DNA of 64,000 nucleotides, from NCBI GenBank assembly GCA_963732875.1, contig CAVTBD010000002.1:1054001-1118000 (forward strand), in the 5' to 3' direction. The DNA is from WHSO01 sp963732875. GTDB lineage: Bacteria > Pseudomonadota > Alphaproteobacteria > SMXQ01. Position numbers and translations under genes: made by a program. Shown here one piece after another: positions 61,428 to 64,000 of this stretch (position 1 is the first letter of the stretch; the number at the start of each line of letters is the position of its first letter). The notes below the pieces were generated by a model that was not told the origin of the DNA, ran no database searches, and saw nothing but the letters and a program-made list of their open reading frames with translations.

Positions 61428-61982
61428 TCACGCCTCCTGAGCCTGGGCCTCGGCCTTGCTGCCGCGGCCGAACAGGTCGCTCACCTTCTTGGAGCGACGG
61501 GCGGCCACCGAGCGCGGCGAGGACAGGTTCTGCAGCGCGGCGAAGGTCGCCTTGATCATGTTGTAAGGGTTCGACGTGCCCACCGACTTGGTGACGATGT
61601 CGTGCACGCCCACGGTCTCGAAGATCGCGCGCATCGGGCCACCGGCGATGATGCCGGTGCCCGCGGGCGCGGCCCGCAGGATGACGCGGCCGGCGCCGAA
61701 GCGGCCCTCCACGTCGTGGTGCAGGGTGCGGCCGTCGCGGATCGGCACGCGGATCATCTTGCGCTTGGCCTGCTCGGTCGCCTTGCGGATCGCCTCCGGC
61801 ACCTCGCGCGCCTTGCCGGCACCGTAGCCGACGCGACCCTTGGTGTCGCCGACGACCACCAGCGCGGCAAAGCCGAACCGGCGCCCGCCCTTGACCACCT
61901 TGGCCACGCGGTTGATGCTGACCAGCTTGTCGACCAGATCGGTATCCTGGCCTTCTTCCCGTTGTCTCGGTCTACGTGCCAT
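61428..61982 (-). CDS. rpsE: 30S ribosomal protein S5
   Basis: A 184-residue S5: DLVDKLVSINRVAKVVKGGRRFGFAALVVVGD and GTGIIAGGPMRAIFETVGVHDIVTKSVGTSNPYNMIKAT. Immediately before rpmD (1-bp gap). Confidence 0.98.
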   Translation of the reverse strand: MARRPRQREEGQDTDLVDKLVSINRVAKVVKGGRRFGFAALVVVGDTKGRVGYGAGKAREVPEAIRKATEQAKRKMIRVPIRDGRTLHHDVEGRFGAGRVILRAAPAGTGIIAGGPMRAIFETVGVHDIVTKSVGTSNPYNMIKATFAALQNLSSPRSVAARRSKKVSDLFGRGSKAEAQAQEA

Positions 61983-61993
61983 CTTCGGCCCCT

Positions 61994-62353
61994 TTAGAAT
62001 TGCAATCCGGCTTCGCGCGCGGCATCGGCCAGCGCCTTCACCCGCCCGTGGAACAGATAGCCGCCACGGTCGAACACCACTTTCTCCACCCCGCTCGCCT
62101 TGGCGCGCGCGGCGACGAGCTTGCCCACCTCGGCCGCCGCGTCGCGGTCGGCGCCGGTCTTGAGCTTGCCCTTGAGGTCCTTGTCCATCGACGAAGCCGC
62201 GGCCAGGGTGCGGCCGTTCGCGTCGTCGATGATCTGGGCATAGATGTGCTTCGACGAGCGGAACACCGACAGGCGTGGCCGCTTGGTCTTGCTGAGAAGC
62301 GCGTGGCGCGTACGGCGCGTGCGGCGCTTGAAAAGTTCCCTGCTGTTCAACAT
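61994..62353 (-). CDS. rplR: 50S ribosomal protein L18
   Basis: A 119-residue L18 starting MLNSRELFKRR, with RLSVFRSSKHIYAQIIDD and the C-terminal VVFDRGGYLFHGRVKALADAAREAGL that contacts 5S rRNA. Confidence 0.97.
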   Translation of the reverse strand: MLNSRELFKRRTRRTRHALLSKTKRPRLSVFRSSKHIYAQIIDDANGRTLAAASSMDKDLKGKLKTGADRDAAAEVGKLVAARAKASGVEKVVFDRGGYLFHGRVKALADAAREAGLQF

Positions 62354-62363
62354 GGTCTGGCCC

Positions 62364-62897
62364 TTACTTCTTCTTGCCTTCCTTGCGGCGGACATATTCG
62401 CCGGCGTAGCGCACGCCCTTGCCCTTGTAGGGCTCGGGCGGACGGTAGCCGCGGATCTCGGCGGCCATCTGGCCCACCGTCTGGGCGTCCGCCCCGGTGA
62501 TGCTGATCGCGGTCGGCCGCTCGCAGGTCACGGTGATCCCCTTGGGGATCGGATAGCGTACCTCGTGGGAGAACCCGAGCGACAGCACCAGGTCCTTGCC
62601 CTGGACCGCGGCGCGGTAACCGACGCCCTCGATCTCGAGGTTGGTGGTGAAGCCCTGGGACACACCCTTGACGATGTTGGAGACGAGCGAGCGGCTCATG
62701 CCCCACATCATCTTGGCGCGCTGGGAGGCATCGCGCGGCGTCACCACGACCTTGTCGTCCTTGAGTTCCGCCAGGACCTCGTCGACCAGCACGACCGAGA
62801 GCTCGCCGAGCTTGCCCTTGGCCGAAATCTGCTGGCCCGACACGTTGACGGTAACACCGCTGGGAACGGGCACCGGATGCTTGCCGATACGCGACAT
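62364..62897 (-). CDS. rplF: 50S ribosomal protein L6
   Basis: A 177-residue L6: MSRIGKHPVPVPSGV start, and the C-terminal signature GAVQTVGQMAAEIR-like ADAQTVGQMAAEIRGYRPPEPYKGKGVRYAGE. Spc operon order kept. Confidence 0.98.
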   Translation of the reverse strand: MSRIGKHPVPVPSGVTVNVSGQQISAKGKLGELSVVLVDEVLAELKDDKVVVTPRDASQRAKMMWGMSRSLVSNIVKGVSQGFTTNLEIEGVGYRAAVQGKDLVLSLGFSHEVRYPIPKGITVTCERPTAISITGADAQTVGQMAAEIRGYRPPEPYKGKGVRYAGEYVRRKEGKKK

Positions 62898-62930
62898 GAT
62901 GCGCTCCTTAAACCTTCTCGCCCGCCAGGA

Positions 62931-63329
62931 TCAGAATACCTGGCACAGGATCTCGCCGCCGACGTTGGCCTCGCGCGCATCGGTGTCCGACATCACGCCA
63001 CGCGGCGTGGACAGGACGGCGATGCCGAGACCGTTGAACGGACGGGTCAGGTCCTTGATCTTTGAATAGACGCGGCGCCCCGGCTTCGACACCCGCTTGA
63101 TGGTGCGGATGACCGGTTCGCCCTCGTGGTACTTGAGCTCAATCGTGATCTCGGGAATGCCGGGGGCGGCTTCGCGGCGCTCGTAACCGCGGATGTAGCC
63201 TTCCTTCAGCAGAACCTCGAGCACGTTGGCGCGCAGGTTGGACGCGGGGGTGGTCACGCTCGGCAGCTTGCGGGCCTGGGCGTTCCGGATCCGCGTCAGC
63301 ATATCCCCAAGGGGGTCGCTCATTGCCAT
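62931..63329 (-). CDS. rpsH: 30S ribosomal protein S8
   Basis: A 132-residue S8: MSDPLGDMLTRIRNAQ at the N-terminus and GLGIAVLSTPRGVMSDTDAREANVGGEILCQVF at the C-terminus. Start 63329 (MAMSDP) follows GGAGAG; an ATG two codons later is also possible. Confidence 0.97.
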   Translation of the reverse strand: MAMSDPLGDMLTRIRNAQARKLPSVTTPASNLRANVLEVLLKEGYIRGYERREAAPGIPEITIELKYHEGEPVIRTIKRVSKPGRRVYSKIKDLTRPFNGLGIAVLSTPRGVMSDTDAREANVGGEILCQVF

Positions 63330-63345
63330 ATCCGTCTCTCCTAGC

Positions 63346-63651
63346 CTACCAGCTCGACTTGACCATGCCCGGGATCTGGCCACGGGAGGCCAGGTCGCGC
63401 AGCGCCAGACGACTCAGCCTGAACTTGCGATAGACCGCGCGCGGCCGCCCCGTCAGCTCGCAGCGGGTGCGAATGCGCACCTTCGAGCCGTTGCGCGGCA
63501 GCTGAGCCAGCTTGAGGCGCGCGGCGAAGCGATCCTCCGGCGGCAGAGCCGTATCCTTCGCCAAGGCCTTGAGCTTCGCCCGGCGCGCGGCAAACTTGCG
63601 AACCATCCGTTCGCGCCGCTTGTTTTTTTCGATGGCACTCGTCTTCGCCAT
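63346..63651 (-). CDS. rpsN: 30S ribosomal protein S14
   Basis: A 101-residue zinc-independent S14: AKTSAIEKNKRRERMV start, RNGSKVRIRTRCELTGRPRAVYRKF and SRGQIPGMVKSSW end. No CXXC pairs, so it is the long C-minus type. Confidence 0.97.
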   Translation of the reverse strand: MAKTSAIEKNKRRERMVRKFAARRAKLKALAKDTALPPEDRFAARLKLAQLPRNGSKVRIRTRCELTGRPRAVYRKFRLSRLALRDLASRGQIPGMVKSSW

Positions 63652-63682
63652 GAATTCCGAACCTCCGTATCCTAATCGCCAG

Positions 63683-64000
63683 TCAGTTGGCGAACGGGAA
63701 GTCAAAACCTTCGAGAAGCGTACGCGCCTCGTCGTCGGTCTTCGCCGTGGTGACGATGGTGATGTCCATGCCACGCACGGTATCAATCCTGTCGTAATCG
63801 ATCTCCGGGAACACGAGCTGCTCCTTGAGACCGAGGGAATAGTTGCCGCGGCCGTCGAAGCTCTTATTGGACACGCCGCGGAAGTCGCGCACGCGCGGCA
63901 ATGCGATGTTCACGAGCCGGTCGAAGAATTCCCACATGCGCTCGCGCCGCAGGGTCACCTTGCAGCCGATGGCCAGTTCCTCGCGCAGCTTGAAGTTGGC
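63683..64000 (-). CDS. rplE: 50S ribosomal protein L5, C-terminal part (5' end outside window)
   Basis: The last 105 residues of L5 are present; the frame is open to the window edge. Seen: LREELAIGCKVTLRRERMWEFFDRL, RDFRGVSNKSFDGRGNYSLGLKEQLVFPEI and the terminal EARTLLEGFDFPF. First visible gene of the spc operon section. Confidence 0.97.
   Translation of the reverse strand, partial: ANFKLREELAIGCKVTLRRERMWEFFDRLVNIALPRVRDFRGVSNKSFDGRGNYSLGLKEQLVFPEIDYDRIDTVRGMDITIVTTAKTDDEARTLLEGFDFPFAN

Overview
The window looks like chromosomal DNA of a GC-rich alphaproteobacterium, most likely of Rhodospirillales type. This is an inference from gene content: NDUFA12-family and ATP12-family proteins, DUF2155 and DUF1489 proteins, a class II (B12-dependent) ribonucleotide reductase, a fused ThiS-ThiG, an RNase E with a C-terminal GWW motif, and the aat/DUF2155/NDUFA12 neighbourhood. 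Almost everything is housekeeping; there is no prophage, CRISPR array or full-length insertion sequence.

Layout. 1-8.4 kb: 3' end of rne, a 23-bp tandem repeat, an aminotransferase, a divergent gamma-glutamyltransferase-like lipoprotein, a frameshifted M48 protease, maiA, thiSG and two small genes. 8.5-13.7 kb: aroQ-accB-accC-aat facing NDUFA12-mlaD-methyltransferase-DUF2155. 14-21 kb: nrdJ with NrdR-like boxes, ridA, a FemAB-like gene and a DUF2189 membrane protein. 20.9-23.7 kb: clpS-clpA, both broken by many single-base insertions. 23.9-31.9 kb: a lipoprotein, a SPOR-domain D,D-carboxypeptidase, then a leftward cluster of VWA protein, J-domain protein, galU, ugd, algC and a cyclotransferase gene with a nonsense codon. 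32-38.6 kb: five paralogous MFS transporters in a row, then an LhgO-like oxidase with a frameshift. 39.8-55.8 kb: a membrane protein, marC, putA, DUF1489, a ThDP enzyme, an SDR, mgtE, tRNA-Leu, lipB, acylphosphatase, ATP12, HAD phosphatase, rluC-like, crcB, rarA and a DegP-like protease. 55.8-64 kb: the spc/alpha ribosomal operon from rplE to rplQ with secY, adk and rpoA.

The most unusual thing is a 166-bp dispersed element present three times (6166-6331, 40437-40602, 56353-56518). Each copy is two bulged hairpins arranged in mirror symmetry around a conserved 13-nt AT-rich spacer, with CTAG (or a decayed form) at the hairpin bases. All three lie between co-directional genes, in the same orientation relative to transcription. 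Two supply the TAG stop codon of the upstream gene. One sits inside the alpha operon between rpoA and rplQ.

The second theme is gene breakage. Single-base insertions interrupt the M48 protease (1), clpA (7), clpS (2) and the LhgO-like gene (1), and one nonsense codon interrupts the cyclotransferase gene. Nine of the eleven insertions lie in about 2.3 kb of clpSA, so a local consensus error is as likely as true gene loss.
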